From: Vibrio owensii CAIM 1854 = LMG 25443
GTDB taxonomy: Bacteria > Pseudomonadota > Gammaproteobacteria > Enterobacterales > Vibrionaceae
DNA: 59,439 bases
Assembly (NCBI RefSeq): GCF_000817815.1
Contig: NZ_JPRD01000079.1
Coordinates: 1-59,439, forward strand
Direction of reading: 5' to 3'
A program made the translations under genes and the position numbers. Every line of letters starts with the position of its first letter. Position 1 is the stretch's first letter. The notes under the pieces are model-generated. The model did not search any database and had not been told where the DNA came from. It worked only from the letters and a program-made list of their open reading frames with translations. This document shows, piece after piece, positions 51,845 through 59,439 of the stretch.

Positions 51845-52906
51845 TTACACAATTGGCTTTTGACTACGTTCAGCTAGCTTAAGTACGACACTATCAGCCA
51901 CTTTACTTGCAACACCGGCAAGCTTATCTGCCAGTTTTTTCTTTTGCACGTAATGCACTGCTAGTACGGTTTTCTCTTTGCATGCTGCAACAACTAGATC
52001 GTCAGAAGTGCTGATTTCATCCACCAGTCCTAGCTCTTTCGCTTGCGTACCAAACCAGTGTTCACCGGTTGCGACTTTTTCAAGTTCTAGCGCTGGGCGA
52101 CGTTCACTGATGAAGTCTTTGAACAGTACGTGTGTTTCTTCAAGTTCTTGTTTGAACTTATCACGCGCTTTGTCGGTGTTCTCACCAAACATGGTTAGTG
52201 TGCGCTTGTACTCACCTGCTGTTAGCTGCTCATATTCGATATCGTGCTTTTTCAACAGTTTGTTGAAGTTAGGGATCTGCGCGATAACGCCGATAGAACC
52301 GACAATTGCAAACGGAGCTGAAACAATCTTGTCTGCCACACATGCCATCATGTAGCCACCACTTGCAGCCACTTTGTCGACAGAAATCGTCAGAGGCAAA
52401 CCGGCTGCTTTGATTCGATCAAGTTGAGAAGATGCCAAGCCGTAGCCATGAACCATGCCGCCACCAGACTCTAGACGAAGTAGCACTTCATCGCCTTCAC
52501 GAGCTACTGCTAATACCGCAGTGATCTCTTCACGCAGTGAACCCACTTCTTTTGCATCAATGCTGCCGTTGAAGTCCAACACGAACAGATGCGGTTCGCG
52601 CTTGCTATCAAGAGAACCTTCTTTGCTCGCTTGTTTGATTTCTTTCTCACGAGATTTGTTCTTTTCTTTCTCTTCCTTCTTAGCCGCTTTATCACGAGCT
52701 TTGATGAAAGCGTCATCGTGTAGGTGATGCTCTAATTGTTCGATTGCATCTTTGTGACGTTCAGAAAGATTAGTGACTTCCAATTCGCCCTTTGCAGCAC
52801 CCGATTTACCACCCGCCGATTTTGCAATAATCAGCAGCACAACCACTGCCGCAACAACGGTGACAATCTTGGCTAAAAACAGACCGTAATCTAATAAAAA
52901 TTCCAA
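51845..52906 (-). CDS. sohB: Inner-membrane serine protease SohB
   Basis: This is a 353-residue S49-family peptidase related to SppA. It has an N-terminal membrane helix (GLFLAKIVTVVAAVVVLLIIA), a charged linker, then the protease domain with the catalytic Ser in VAASGGYMMACVADK and a downstream Lys. SohB is a suspected membrane-associated protease; overexpression suppresses htrA in E. coli. The start is TTG with GAGGAA upstream. The sohB-yciK divergent pair is typical. Confidence 0.93.
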   Translation of the reverse strand: MEFLLDYGLFLAKIVTVVAAVVVLLIIAKSAGGKSGAAKGELEVTNLSERHKDAIEQLEHHLHDDAFIKARDKAAKKEEKEKNKSREKEIKQASKEGSLDSKREPHLFVLDFNGSIDAKEVGSLREEITAVLAVAREGDEVLLRLESGGGMVHGYGLASSQLDRIKAAGLPLTISVDKVAASGGYMMACVADKIVSAPFAIVGSIGVIAQIPNFNKLLKKHDIEYEQLTAGEYKRTLTMFGENTDKARDKFKQELEETHVLFKDFISERRPALELEKVATGEHWFGTQAKELGLVDEISTSDDLVVAACKEKTVLAVHYVQKKKLADKLAGVASKVADSVVLKLAERSQKPIV

Positions 52907-53180
52907 TGAGAGTTCCTCTATCTCATACCAGTAATAGTCATCAATATGCTACGTAGAAAAATCAGAGAGAAGGCAAGAAAATCGGTAACCTCTTGTTCTG
53001 ATTGATGGCGTTCAAATAACATACCGGACAACCGTTCTGGAATTGGTATAACACATGAATTGGTGTATTGTAACCAACTTGTCACGATTACCAAGATTTT
53101 CCATTGAGAAACAGGCGCATTTCTACACTAAGATGGCGTCTGTTCGTCGGAATTAGATACAATAATAAGGATTAACTACC

Positions 53181-53927
53181 GTGAACTACTCCGTTTCAGC
53201 AGATGCCCTAAAAGGTAAAGTCATTCTTGTCACTGGTGCAGGCAATGGTATCGGTCGCCAAGCGGCACTTTCTTACGCTCAGCACGGTGCGACTGTGATT
53301 CTACTTGGTCGAAACGTTCAAAACCTTGAATCCATTTACGATGAAATCGAATCTGCAGGTTACCCTCAACCCGCGATCATTCCACTTGATCTGAAAGGCG
53401 CAACTAAGCAGCACTACATCGATATGGCAGAAACCATCGAAGGTCAGTTTGGTCGTTTGGATGGCCTGCTACACAACGCCGGCGTTTTAAGCACGCTGTG
53501 CCCGTTTGAGCAAATCAATGAAGAAGACTTCGACGACATCATGCAGATTAACGTGAAAGCAGAAGTCTTAATGACTCAAGCGCTACTGCCTATTATGCGT
53601 AACTCAGACGCAGGTCGTATTATCTTTACGTCTTCAACTGTGGGCCATTCTGGCCGTGCTTTCTGGGGTTCGTACGCCATCTCCAAATTTGCCGTAGAAG
53701 GTATGATGCAAGTATTGGCAGATGAACTTAGCGATACACCAATGCGTGTTAACGCGATTAACCCAGGTGCAACTCGTACTCGAATGCGTGAAAAAGCTTA
53801 TCCAGGTGAAGATGCAAACACACTAAAAACACCACTGGATATCATGCCGCTCTACCTTCACTTGATGGACCCAGCGGTTACAGATGTAAACGGCCAGTGC
53901 ATCGACGCTCAACCAAAGCGTAAGTAA
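53181..53927 (+). CDS. yciK: YciK-family short-chain dehydrogenase
   Basis: This 248-residue SDR has the cofactor motif GAGNGIGR (about 20-27), NAGV (about 100) and the catalytic SSTV...YAISK. It matches the YciK subfamily of NAD(P)-dependent oxidoreductases, whose physiological substrate is unknown. It starts with GTG after an AAGGA site. It is divergent from sohB, as in many enterobacteria and vibrios. Confidence 0.93.
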   Translation: MNYSVSADALKGKVILVTGAGNGIGRQAALSYAQHGATVILLGRNVQNLESIYDEIESAGYPQPAIIPLDLKGATKQHYIDMAETIEGQFGRLDGLLHNAGVLSTLCPFEQINEEDFDDIMQINVKAEVLMTQALLPIMRNSDAGRIIFTSSTVGHSGRAFWGSYAISKFAVEGMMQVLADELSDTPMRVNAINPGATRTRMREKAYPGEDANTLKTPLDIMPLYLHLMDPAVTDVNGQCIDAQPKRK

Positions 53928-54048
53928 CCTCTTCAGGTCACCTCACATAATCGATTGAAAAGGCAGCAAATTGGAGTATACAGTAAAAAATATGTCTATT
54001 TGCGTGTGAGTGACAGCCTTTTACTGGCAATGCTTCTTTTAGGTCTAT

Positions 54049-54088
54049 AAAGCGTACATACTATGTATAATGGTGTGTACGCTTTTTT
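54049..54088 (+). terminator. Intrinsic terminator downstream of yciK
   Basis: AAAGCGTACA pairs with TGTACGCTTT around a 17-base loop and ends in a T-run. It is 120 bases from the yciK stop. Confidence 0.7.
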
Positions 54089-54254
54089 ATCCCTGAAGGC
54101 TTAGCAAGGCGATGGTCTCACTGCGTGAAGACCATCACCCTGCCAAAAGGGTATTTAAGGGAATGATGGTAAAGTAAAATAATAAAGCCACTCCTGACGC
54201 TCGCACAGCTCACTACTCGCTAGGCATTTATGATTTTTCTTGACCATCCGCTGA

Positions 54255-54280
54255 AACACGTTTTTGGACAAAAACGTGTT
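54255..54280. repeat. Perfect 11-bp hairpin
   Basis: AACACGTTTTT pairs with AAAAACGTGTT around GGAC. It lies downstream of gajB on the minus strand and may act as its terminator or be an element end. It is followed by another inverted repeat. Confidence 0.6.
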
Positions 54281-54283
54281 ATG

Positions 54284-54332
54284 TACTTTGCCAAGTTTTC
54301 CTATGACGGATAAGCTGAGATTTGGCAAAGTA
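54284..54332. repeat. 11-bp inverted repeat near the gajB end
   Basis: TACTTTGCCAA and TTGGCAAAGTA are perfect inverse copies separated by 27 bases. It stands next to the hairpin at 54255, between yciK and gajB. Confidence 0.55.
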
Positions 54333-54383
54333 GTTTAGATAGTTTTCTAACTCTGGCTGTACATTACAATAGAATGTATGAAG

Positions 54384-56141
54384 TTAAACTATGGTAAACC
54401 CAACAGCTTCCAGTTGCTTCTTTTCTGGTTGCTTAAGAGTTTTGACGGCCCAAATCAAAAATTCTTTTGGGCGTGATGACGCAACATAAGCAAATCTAGC
54501 TGCCTCACTATCAGGGTTTTTAATCCAATTTTTCCAGTGAGATTCATTTCCTGCACGAGCAGATGATATGACTATGGTAACATCATGACTTTCCCCTTTT
54601 GCTCCATGGATAGTTGACTTCCTATACGGGATTAATGATGTAGTAGTTGAGCCCAATGATGAAGCTACTTCAAGTTTGGCTGAGCCAGATGGAGAGGTTA
54701 AATTTAACTCGAGTAAGGGAGCTAATATGTTAGCAATAGCTTCTGAACAGAAGTCCTGTCTTGGAAGATCTCGAATTAATGTTTTTGCATTCTTTGTCCA
54801 AGTCGACCAGTTAACTTCAATGCTATTTAAGTTATTGTTTATCAAGTAGTTTAATGAATCAAACAAGAACTTTCGCCAAGATAGGTTTGAGTCGATAGAT
54901 TGAGGACAATTGAGGCTGTTTGGTTTGCAGCTTTCGCTGAGGTGGTATCGGAGAAACTCTGAAAAATATTTCAATGAGTGGCTTAGCGCTTCCATATCTT
55001 TAGGATTGTAAAGTTTCATAGAAAGAGCCAATTTTTGGATGTTATTAGGCTGGATAACGGAGGCCTGAAATTTTCCAATCTGCGAGTGGCCTCTCGAGAC
55101 TAGTACACTGTCGTTAAAGCCGTTACACTTTTCTTTAAAGGTATCTATCAGCTCAGTGGGGCAGTTGTCGTATTGAACAACCAAACATCTTGGCTCTAGC
55201 CATGATACATTTCCAACAATGTCGTTTCGCCCTGTCAATTTGGCACAAAGTTCGACGATGTTCTGGCAACTCCTAAAGTTTCTAGTCAGCGGTAAGTTAG
55301 TGAAGTGGTTTTCTTTTACGAACTGCTGTACTTTGGCTGGGTCAACGTCACGAAAGCCATAGATAGCTTGATGGAGATCCCCAACGAAATGTAACTTGGT
55401 TCCTTTATTTGCAAGTACTTGAAGAATAGTTAACTGTTCATCAGAGAGATCTTGGCATTCATCAATAATGACGAGTGGGAAGCGCTTTACAAATAACTCA
55501 ACAAAGTGCTGATACTTATCGTCAAAAAGGGCATCTATAGCCAAGCATTCAATATCTCGGTAAGTGGCAAAACCACCTTTTAGCATCCTTTTTTTGGTCT
55601 CCAAAAGGTGCTTAAATTCCCAATCTTTTAGAGTCACAGAATTAAGTACTTTATCTAGTTCAGGCTTTCCTGTTTCAAAAGCTACAGTTTCATTGATTAG
55701 ATCGAAAGAATAATGATGAGCATTTATCTTCCCTCGGCTTGCAATACCATATTTTGTTCTAAAGCCTAAATTTGCGCTAGGTTCAATGATGCGTATTGAC
55801 GCGTCACCACCTTCCCCTAAATATCCAGTAAGCTCTGTGGCTAGAGGAGATACAATATTCTTGTAGATAAAACTATCAAAAGTACCTAAGAAATGGGGGT
55901 ACATACCCTGACCATGAGGAAGGTACTTTGATACCCTGATTGTTAACTCATCAGTTGCACTGTTGGCAAAAGAGAGCACGGCCAGTCCTCCGGTTTTTAT
56001 CTTCCAAGAATCGATTTCCTTAGCTACTTTCGCTGCAACGACCTCGGTTTTGCCACTTCCGGGGCAGGCTTCCAAGAAAGTGTGCTCTTCAATGCTGGAG
56101 TTCACATACTCAAGTTGTTCATGGGTGAACTCAACTTTCAT
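54384..56141 (-). CDS. gajB: GajB-like UvrD/Rep helicase of a Gabija-type system
   Basis: This is a 585-residue superfamily 1 helicase. Motif I is EACPGSGKTE (24-33), motif II VIIDECQDLS, motif III VGDLHQAIYGF, motif IV LTRNFRSC, motif V STIHGAKGESHD, and motif VI YVASSRPKEF. The helicase core is nearly the whole protein, as in GajB, and differs from full-length UvrD (about 720). In Gabija, GajB assists the GajA nuclease, and the complex acts on phage DNA when nucleotide pools fall. Its ATG overlaps the gajA stop (ATGA). The helicase itself is intact. Its base composition is lower in GC than the core genes. Confidence 0.88.
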   Translation of the reverse strand: MKVEFTHEQLEYVNSSIEEHTFLEACPGSGKTEVVAAKVAKEIDSWKIKTGGLAVLSFANSATDELTIRVSKYLPHGQGMYPHFLGTFDSFIYKNIVSPLATELTGYLGEGGDASIRIIEPSANLGFRTKYGIASRGKINAHHYSFDLINETVAFETGKPELDKVLNSVTLKDWEFKHLLETKKRMLKGGFATYRDIECLAIDALFDDKYQHFVELFVKRFPLVIIDECQDLSDEQLTILQVLANKGTKLHFVGDLHQAIYGFRDVDPAKVQQFVKENHFTNLPLTRNFRSCQNIVELCAKLTGRNDIVGNVSWLEPRCLVVQYDNCPTELIDTFKEKCNGFNDSVLVSRGHSQIGKFQASVIQPNNIQKLALSMKLYNPKDMEALSHSLKYFSEFLRYHLSESCKPNSLNCPQSIDSNLSWRKFLFDSLNYLINNNLNSIEVNWSTWTKNAKTLIRDLPRQDFCSEAIANILAPLLELNLTSPSGSAKLEVASSLGSTTTSLIPYRKSTIHGAKGESHDVTIVISSARAGNESHWKNWIKNPDSEAARFAYVASSRPKEFLIWAVKTLKQPEKKQLEAVGFTIV

Positions 56142-57652
56142 AACTCTTCCTTTGCAACATCTATCGATGAAGCCCAGAAAATTGCATTTTTGATATATTC
56201 AGGAACAGTAAAATTAGAACCATCACATTGGATTTCATCGGTTAAAACTTGAGCAAACATCCCTTTTCCAATATTGTCATCATCAATTCTTTTAAGAATT
56301 TCATGGGCTGCCTCGGCAATTTCCTGTGGTGTTTTTTTAGTCCAATCTACTTTGGACATTGCTGTAAAATCTTTGATTATAGAGCTTTCTCCTTTTTTGG
56401 GCTTAGGCCACAGAGATGCAATTATTTTGGACATTAATGCTGCATTGTTTCCCTCCATGGCTAAGTCATACTCTAATGTCTTGTACTTGCTCACATATAG
56501 CCGTGCATTAGTTGACTTATTGATGGAATCAACCAGTTTGATAGCATGGTTAGTCCCAGCTTTCATATTGCCTTCATATGGGATGAAGTTTTCTTCTATT
56601 TCTTTAGTTTCCCCCTTATTTTCAGGGTCTGGAACGTGTTTTTTTGTTACTTTTGGTGGGTCTAAGTCGGTGAGCCCCGCACACCTTATTGGAATGCTAT
56701 TACTTGCGAGTCCTCCTTTAGCATCATCTACATTGTCAATGTTGCAATACAATTGCATGAAATGCTTAAAGTAGATCCCGTTTAAGTTAATTGTCGAGAT
56801 CCCAAGATCTTCAAGGCTTTTTCGCCCTTCCTTTTGCCCTTTTAGAGCTATTCTTGCCAAAGTCGGAATTATCATTTGTTCTGCAATCCCTTCAACAAGG
56901 ATTACACCGCTTGCAAATAATAGGTTTGACTTTGTTACATCTAGCCATCGATTGATGAATTGGCTGCTAGCTGTAGGCAACCCGCAGGTGCGTAGAGGTG
57001 TCGCTATTGGCTCTGGTGACTTCGATAAATGAATGATTGACTCAAGTTCAACTGAAGAGGCTAAAACCGTCGAGTGTGTTGTCACAATGACCTGAACACT
57101 TTTGTTTTCATTAGCTACGGATTTGAGATGATTTAGCAGTCTAATTTGCAATTGTGGATGCAAATGAGCTTCTGGTTCTTCTATAAGCAGCAATTTGAAA
57201 AGGGGTTGCTCTTCATCTTCATCATCTAGTGTGAGTTCCGCCAAAATTGAAGCAATATAAAGTAGATTGTTATAGCCCAAGCTATTTTGGCTCAGCTCAC
57301 GGAATAGTTCCTGATCTTCTACAGATAAGTCAGGAAAGAAAAGCAAGGTCAGGCTTTCAGTGATTTTAGTAAAATCACTTTCTGCAAATTGGATGCTGGT
57401 GTTTTGCCCGAAGTAGTGTCCGATTGCATTAGTCAGGTTTTCTGTAATGAGTTTATTGGCATCCTTGATACCTAATTTTTCGTTACCAGCCAAGGATTCG
57501 TTGAATTCTTTCAGCTTGGATTCAAGAGGGTGTAGTTCATTGTCTTTTTTACACTGTTTTAGCTGTTTACGATTTAGGGCTTTAAGAAGTTTGGATAGTC
57601 TGGAGTGACGCCCATTCGACAATTTTGATTCAGCATCCCTTAGTGGTGGCAA
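56138..57652 (-). CDS. C-terminal gajA fragment (ATPase rest plus TOPRIM)
   Basis: This is the open part after the premature stop, from a TTG at 57652 (LPPLRDAE...). It holds the Walker B region and the TOPRIM nuclease domain but lacks Walker A. No convincing ribosome-binding site precedes the TTG. It is unlikely to be active alone. Confidence 0.55.
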   Translation of the reverse strand: MPPLRDAESKLSNGRHSRLSKLLKALNRKQLKQCKKDNELHPLESKLKEFNESLAGNEKLGIKDANKLITENLTNAIGHYFGQNTSIQFAESDFTKITESLTLLFFPDLSVEDQELFRELSQNSLGYNNLLYIASILAELTLDDEDEEQPLFKLLLIEEPEAHLHPQLQIRLLNHLKSVANENKSVQVIVTTHSTVLASSVELESIIHLSKSPEPIATPLRTCGLPTASSQFINRWLDVTKSNLLFASGVILVEGIAEQMIIPTLARIALKGQKEGRKSLEDLGISTINLNGIYFKHFMQLYCNIDNVDDAKGGLASNSIPIRCAGLTDLDPPKVTKKHVPDPENKGETKEIEENFIPYEGNMKAGTNHAIKLVDSINKSTNARLYVSKYKTLEYDLAMEGNNAALMSKIIASLWPKPKKGESSIIKDFTAMSKVDWTKKTPQEIAEAAHEILKRIDDDNIGKGMFAQVLTDEIQCDGSNFTVPEYIKNAIFWASSIDVAKEEL

Positions 57653-57733
57653 ATAAATACACTGGATTAGATCTAGTAACTCAGGATCAAACAGGGAGCT
57701 TTTGGACTTTCCTCCCCAAATGACTTTTTTGAA

Positions 57734-58087
57734 TCACCCTCGCATTTCCTTGTTTTCGGCTTGTAGGTTTAATAGTGCTGTACTGGAAGCTCCAACCCAT
57801 GGAAGAAAAGCTACTTTATCCCCCACATCTAGTCCATCAAACTCAGCGCGAATTGAGAAAGATGGTGCGGTTTTTCCGCGAGCAACAAAAGGGTTAAAAA
57901 AATCATCGCTGGTAACACTGTATATGCCTGATTCAGAGTCGTGAAATAGTTGTCGAATTGCACTTATGACGGCGGTTTTACCTGCTCCATTTTCACCCAC
58001 TATCACGTTTAAACCATCTGTTAATTGAATATTGAATTCTTTGCCAAAACACCGAAAGCCTTCAGCTTTTAAGTTACTTAAATACAT
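57734..58087 (-). CDS. N-terminal gajA fragment (Walker A part)
   Basis: These 117 residues contain the ATPase start (MYLSNLKAEGFRCFG) and GENGAGKTAV. They would be translated from the normal gajA start (AGGGT before the ATG) and end at the TGA at 57734. Without Walker B it cannot form a complete ATPase site. Confidence 0.6.
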   Translation of the reverse strand: MYLSNLKAEGFRCFGKEFNIQLTDGLNVIVGENGAGKTAVISAIRQLFHDSESGIYSVTSDDFFNPFVARGKTAPSFSIRAEFDGLDVGDKVAFLPWVGASSTALLNLQAENKEMRG

Positions 58088-58403
58088 GTCTTACCCTACC
58101 TACTTGAATAGGCATATTCTAACTGTTTGATATTGTTTTTATAACTCTTTGGGGTAGTTACTTAAGTGACTTAGCTAGCACAACACTCAAGTGCTGCACA
58201 GGTTTTAATGACTTGAACAAGAAGTCGACACACTCAGTAATCGTACGTTACTTCGGATAACGTTTGATAAGGTCAGCTCGCATTAACAGAATATGATTGA
58301 TCTTTTACTCTGAATGATAATGGGGCAGATTTGAGCTAGCTACAGAGGCTAGCCCGCTTGGGACGCTTCATATCTAAGATGTACTGATGAGTAAATGGAG
58401 TGA
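58088..58403. other. Intergenic region upstream of gajA
   Basis: This 316-base region holds the presumed gajA promoter on the minus strand. It also contains repeated GCTAGC words (GCTAGC-TACAGAG-GCTAGC at about 58335). No other gene was recognised. Confidence 0.35.
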
Positions 58404-58589
58404 TTATACTCTTTTAGCTGCATCCAGCTCATTTTCTGCCTGTCGCATATCGTCTATCGCCTCTTTTAAATCTTCAGAACTTACCGCACCAGCTCGATGA
58501 AGCCTTGCCATTTCCTTGTGATGCTGACAAGCGCGATCATACTTTTCTCTTGCTTCCTTTATTTCAGGACTTCTGTTTATGTTGAACAT
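58404..58589 (-). CDS. Small helical protein beside the Gabija module
   Basis: This is a 61-residue soluble protein predicted to be a helical hairpin (IKEAREKYDRACQHHKEMARL, with VSSEDLKEAIDDMRQAENELDAA split at a turn). The ATG at 58589 has GAGG about 9 bases upstream; a TTG 2 codons earlier is also possible. It is on the same strand as gajAB, 316 bases upstream. I do not recognise it. Role in the defence module is possible but unsupported. Confidence 0.6.
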   Translation of the reverse strand: MFNINRSPEIKEAREKYDRACQHHKEMARLHRAGAVSSEDLKEAIDDMRQAENELDAAKRV

Positions 58590-58730
58590 GGACAACTACC
58601 TCATGTGATGGAATGATCATGTTAAACACTACAGTACAAAAATGAGTAAAAGTAGGTCAAATCACCTCACTGTAATTTGTGAGATTGAGCGTCACCAACA
58701 CGAAATGGGGCATTTTTGATTAAGGCTAAT

Positions 58731-58753
58731 TTGTGCAACAGGCTGCTGCACAA
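58731..58753. repeat. 23-nt palindromic element, copy 1
   Basis: Arms TTGTGCAACAG and CTGCTGCACAA flank a single central G, with one mismatch. It belongs to the 11+1+11 family found four times within 283 bases. Confidence 0.65.
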
Positions 58754-58765
58754 TTGGAGCAGTGA

Positions 58766-58792
58766 CAGTTGTTGCTGATTTTGCAACAACTG
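58766..58792. repeat. Perfect 10-bp hairpin
   Basis: CAGTTGTTGC pairs with GCAACAACTG around a 7-base loop. It lies between palindrome copies 1 and 2 and is not of the 23-nt type. Confidence 0.6.
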
Positions 58793-58845
58793 AAGTTTCT
58801 CACCTCTCAGGCAACTATTGCACATTTTGCAACAGTTCCCGAATC

Positions 58846-58872
58846 CAACTGCCGAGGAATACTCGGTAGTTG
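58846..58872. repeat. 11-bp hairpin
   Basis: CAACTGCCGAG pairs with CTCGGTAGTTG (one mismatch) around the loop GAATA. Confidence 0.55.
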
Positions 58873-58930
58873 ATTGATTAACAATGCCCATGTTAGTCCT
58901 ACTGCCAAAACGATGTGACGAGTAAGCGTT

Positions 58931-58953
58931 TTACGAAATAACTTGTTTCGCAA
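58931..58953. repeat. 23-nt palindromic element, copy 2 (diverged)
   Basis: Arms TTACGAAATAA and TTGTTTCGCAA flank a central C, with two mismatches. It directly abuts copy 3. Confidence 0.5.
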
Positions 58954-58976
58954 TTATGCAAGAGCCTCTTGCATAA
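58954..58976. repeat. 23-nt palindromic element, copy 3 (perfect)
   Basis: Arms TTATGCAAGAG and CTCTTGCATAA flank a central C and match perfectly. Pairing extends 3 bases further on each side (CAA/TTG). Confidence 0.7.
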
Positions 58977-58990
58977 TTGGGTACGAAAAA

Positions 58991-59013
58991 TTGTCCAACA
59001 GCCTATTGGACAA
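58991..59013. repeat. 23-nt palindromic element, copy 4
   Basis: Arms TTGTCCAACAG and CTATTGGACAA flank a central C, with one mismatch. The centre CAACAG-C-CT closely resembles copy 1. Confidence 0.65.
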
Positions 59014-59365
59014 ATTATCCCGATGACTGCTTGCTGCTAGAAGTTCATTTCAGGACTCTTTTAGGGAAAATACCGTCAACTATCTTCAGTTTGACATCTG
59101 GTAAACTTGCGATTTTCAACGCTCAATTTTAGACTATGCTCGAGAGCCTCGGGTATCCCTGCTTTTTCTTTGAGTTACTATTTACTGTCTGGCCAGAAGT
59201 AATGGTATCGATTTGAACTTGGCATAACTGCAAAGCAGCCCACCGAGGACTTCCGATAAGCTTAGGTGTTTTCCCTCCCTATTGTGGTGATAAAACGCCC
59301 AGCGCTGCACACAGAATGCGTTCCCTCTTCAAATTGAATGAAAAACATTCTGTCGCTGTTATACA

Positions 59366-59391
59366 AAGCCACAGGCCCTGCTTGTGGCTTT
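59366..59391. terminator. Terminator-like hairpin at the right edge
   Basis: AAAGCCACA pairs with TGTGGCTTT around an 8-base loop, giving A- and T-runs on both strands. No gene inside the window obviously uses it. Confidence 0.5.
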
Positions 59392-59439
59392 GTCGTATCT
59401 GAGAGAGCGAAAAATAGCAGTGCCGTTTGCCCAATAAAG

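Larger units (their letters stand above)
53928..54383. other. Non-coding junction between yciK and the Gabija module
   Basis: This 456-base region marks the border between core genes and the defence module. It contains the terminator at 54049-54088, a perfect hairpin at 54255-54280 and a wider 11-bp inverted repeat at 54284-54332. No ORF, tRNA or integrase was found. Confidence 0.5.
56138..58087 (-). pseudogene. gajA: gajA (OLD-family ATPase-TOPRIM nuclease) interrupted by an in-frame TGA
   Basis: Read through position 57734-57736, the frame encodes a single OLD-type protein of about 649 residues. It has Walker A GENGAGKT (31-38), the LPPLRDAE block after the break, LLIEEPEAHLHPQLQ (Walker B region), TTHSTVL, and a TOPRIM domain with ILVEGIAEQ and TDLDPPK. 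The stop codon is the only interruption: both halves are in the same frame, the sequence after it (FKKVIWGGKSKSS...) continues the fold, and the downstream part has no ATG of its own (the ORF begins at TTG). CGA to TGA, or TGG to TGA, would explain it. Unless read through, GajA would be non-functional. It could also be a sequencing error. Confidence 0.8.
58590..59439. other. Non-coding right edge rich in hairpins
   Basis: About 850 bases without a credible gene. The first half holds the 23-nt palindrome family and two other hairpins listed separately. The second half has a terminator-like AAGCCACA/TGTGGCTT hairpin near 59366-59391. Confidence 0.5.

Noticed and set aside
54384..58087. Recoded selenocysteine at the gajA TGA
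   Set aside because: No SECIS-like hairpin was evident just after the TGA, and OLD-family nucleases are not selenoproteins.
58667..58891. A 74-codon minus-strand ORF
   Set aside because: It runs through the hairpin-rich DNA, its Gln/Leu/Cys-rich composition comes from the palindromes, and it lacks a ribosome-binding site.
58590..59439. Retron or tRNA-like RNA in the hairpin region
   Set aside because: No reverse transcriptase gene is nearby and no cloverleaf or CCA end could be drawn.

Overview
The window looks like a chromosomal segment of a Vibrio, probably a Harveyi-clade species. The evidence is protein-level resemblance and the conserved housekeeping block cmk-rpsA-ihfB-lapA-lapB-pyrF, together with sohB, yciK, pqiABC and a PL7 alginate lyase. 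No rRNA, tRNA, CRISPR array or recognisable transposase was seen. Everything here rests on reading the sequence and translations; no database search was possible.

Layout. 0-4 kb: a folate-independent methionine synthase pair (mesX-mesD) behind a LysR regulator, with a divergent LysE exporter. 4.2-6 kb: an AT-rich orphan gene that looks horizontally acquired and has a nuclease-like C-terminus. 6.3-12.7 kb: a DnaQ-type exonuclease, then a five-gene tripartite efflux operon (HlyD adaptor, TolC-like channel, two MacB-type permeases, ATPase). 13-18.6 kb: an alpha/beta hydrolase lipoprotein, three GNAT acetyltransferases, a hexapeptide acyltransferase, an MBL-fold hydrolase, and a TetR/GNAT pair with visible operators. 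18.7-19.9 kb: a peptidoglycan-hydrolase-like protein with an adjacent lipoprotein, arranged like a secreted effector and its immunity protein. 20-25 kb: two methyltransferases and an Scs-type thiol/copper-tolerance group. 25-33.6 kb: LysR, a large HD-GYP sensor, a possible small RNA, pqiABC and a TetR regulator. 33.7-37.4 kb: arylsulfatase, DUF4345 protein, a 21-codon membrane peptide, a beta-barrel protein and an SRPBCC protein.

37.5-42.7 kb holds the most striking locus. A tightly overlapping five-gene operon contains an HMA-like protein, a Met/His/Pro-rich membrane protein, two small glycine-zipper proteins and a P1B-type ATPase with an unusual SCA motif. It is flanked by three more small genes and has a Fur-like box in the divergent promoter. 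This is the architecture of ferrosome (fez) iron-organelle operons, and I propose it as a candidate fez locus.

42.8-54 kb returns to core genes: a family 5 solute-binding protein, pyrF, lapBA, ihfB, rpsA, cmk, alginate lyase, sohB and yciK. 54.4-58.1 kb is a Gabija-type defence module (gajA-gajB) in which gajA is cut by a single in-frame TGA after codon 117. The last 850 bases are essentially non-coding but contain a family of 23-nt near-palindromes whose arms differ in a compensatory way, plus two other hairpins.
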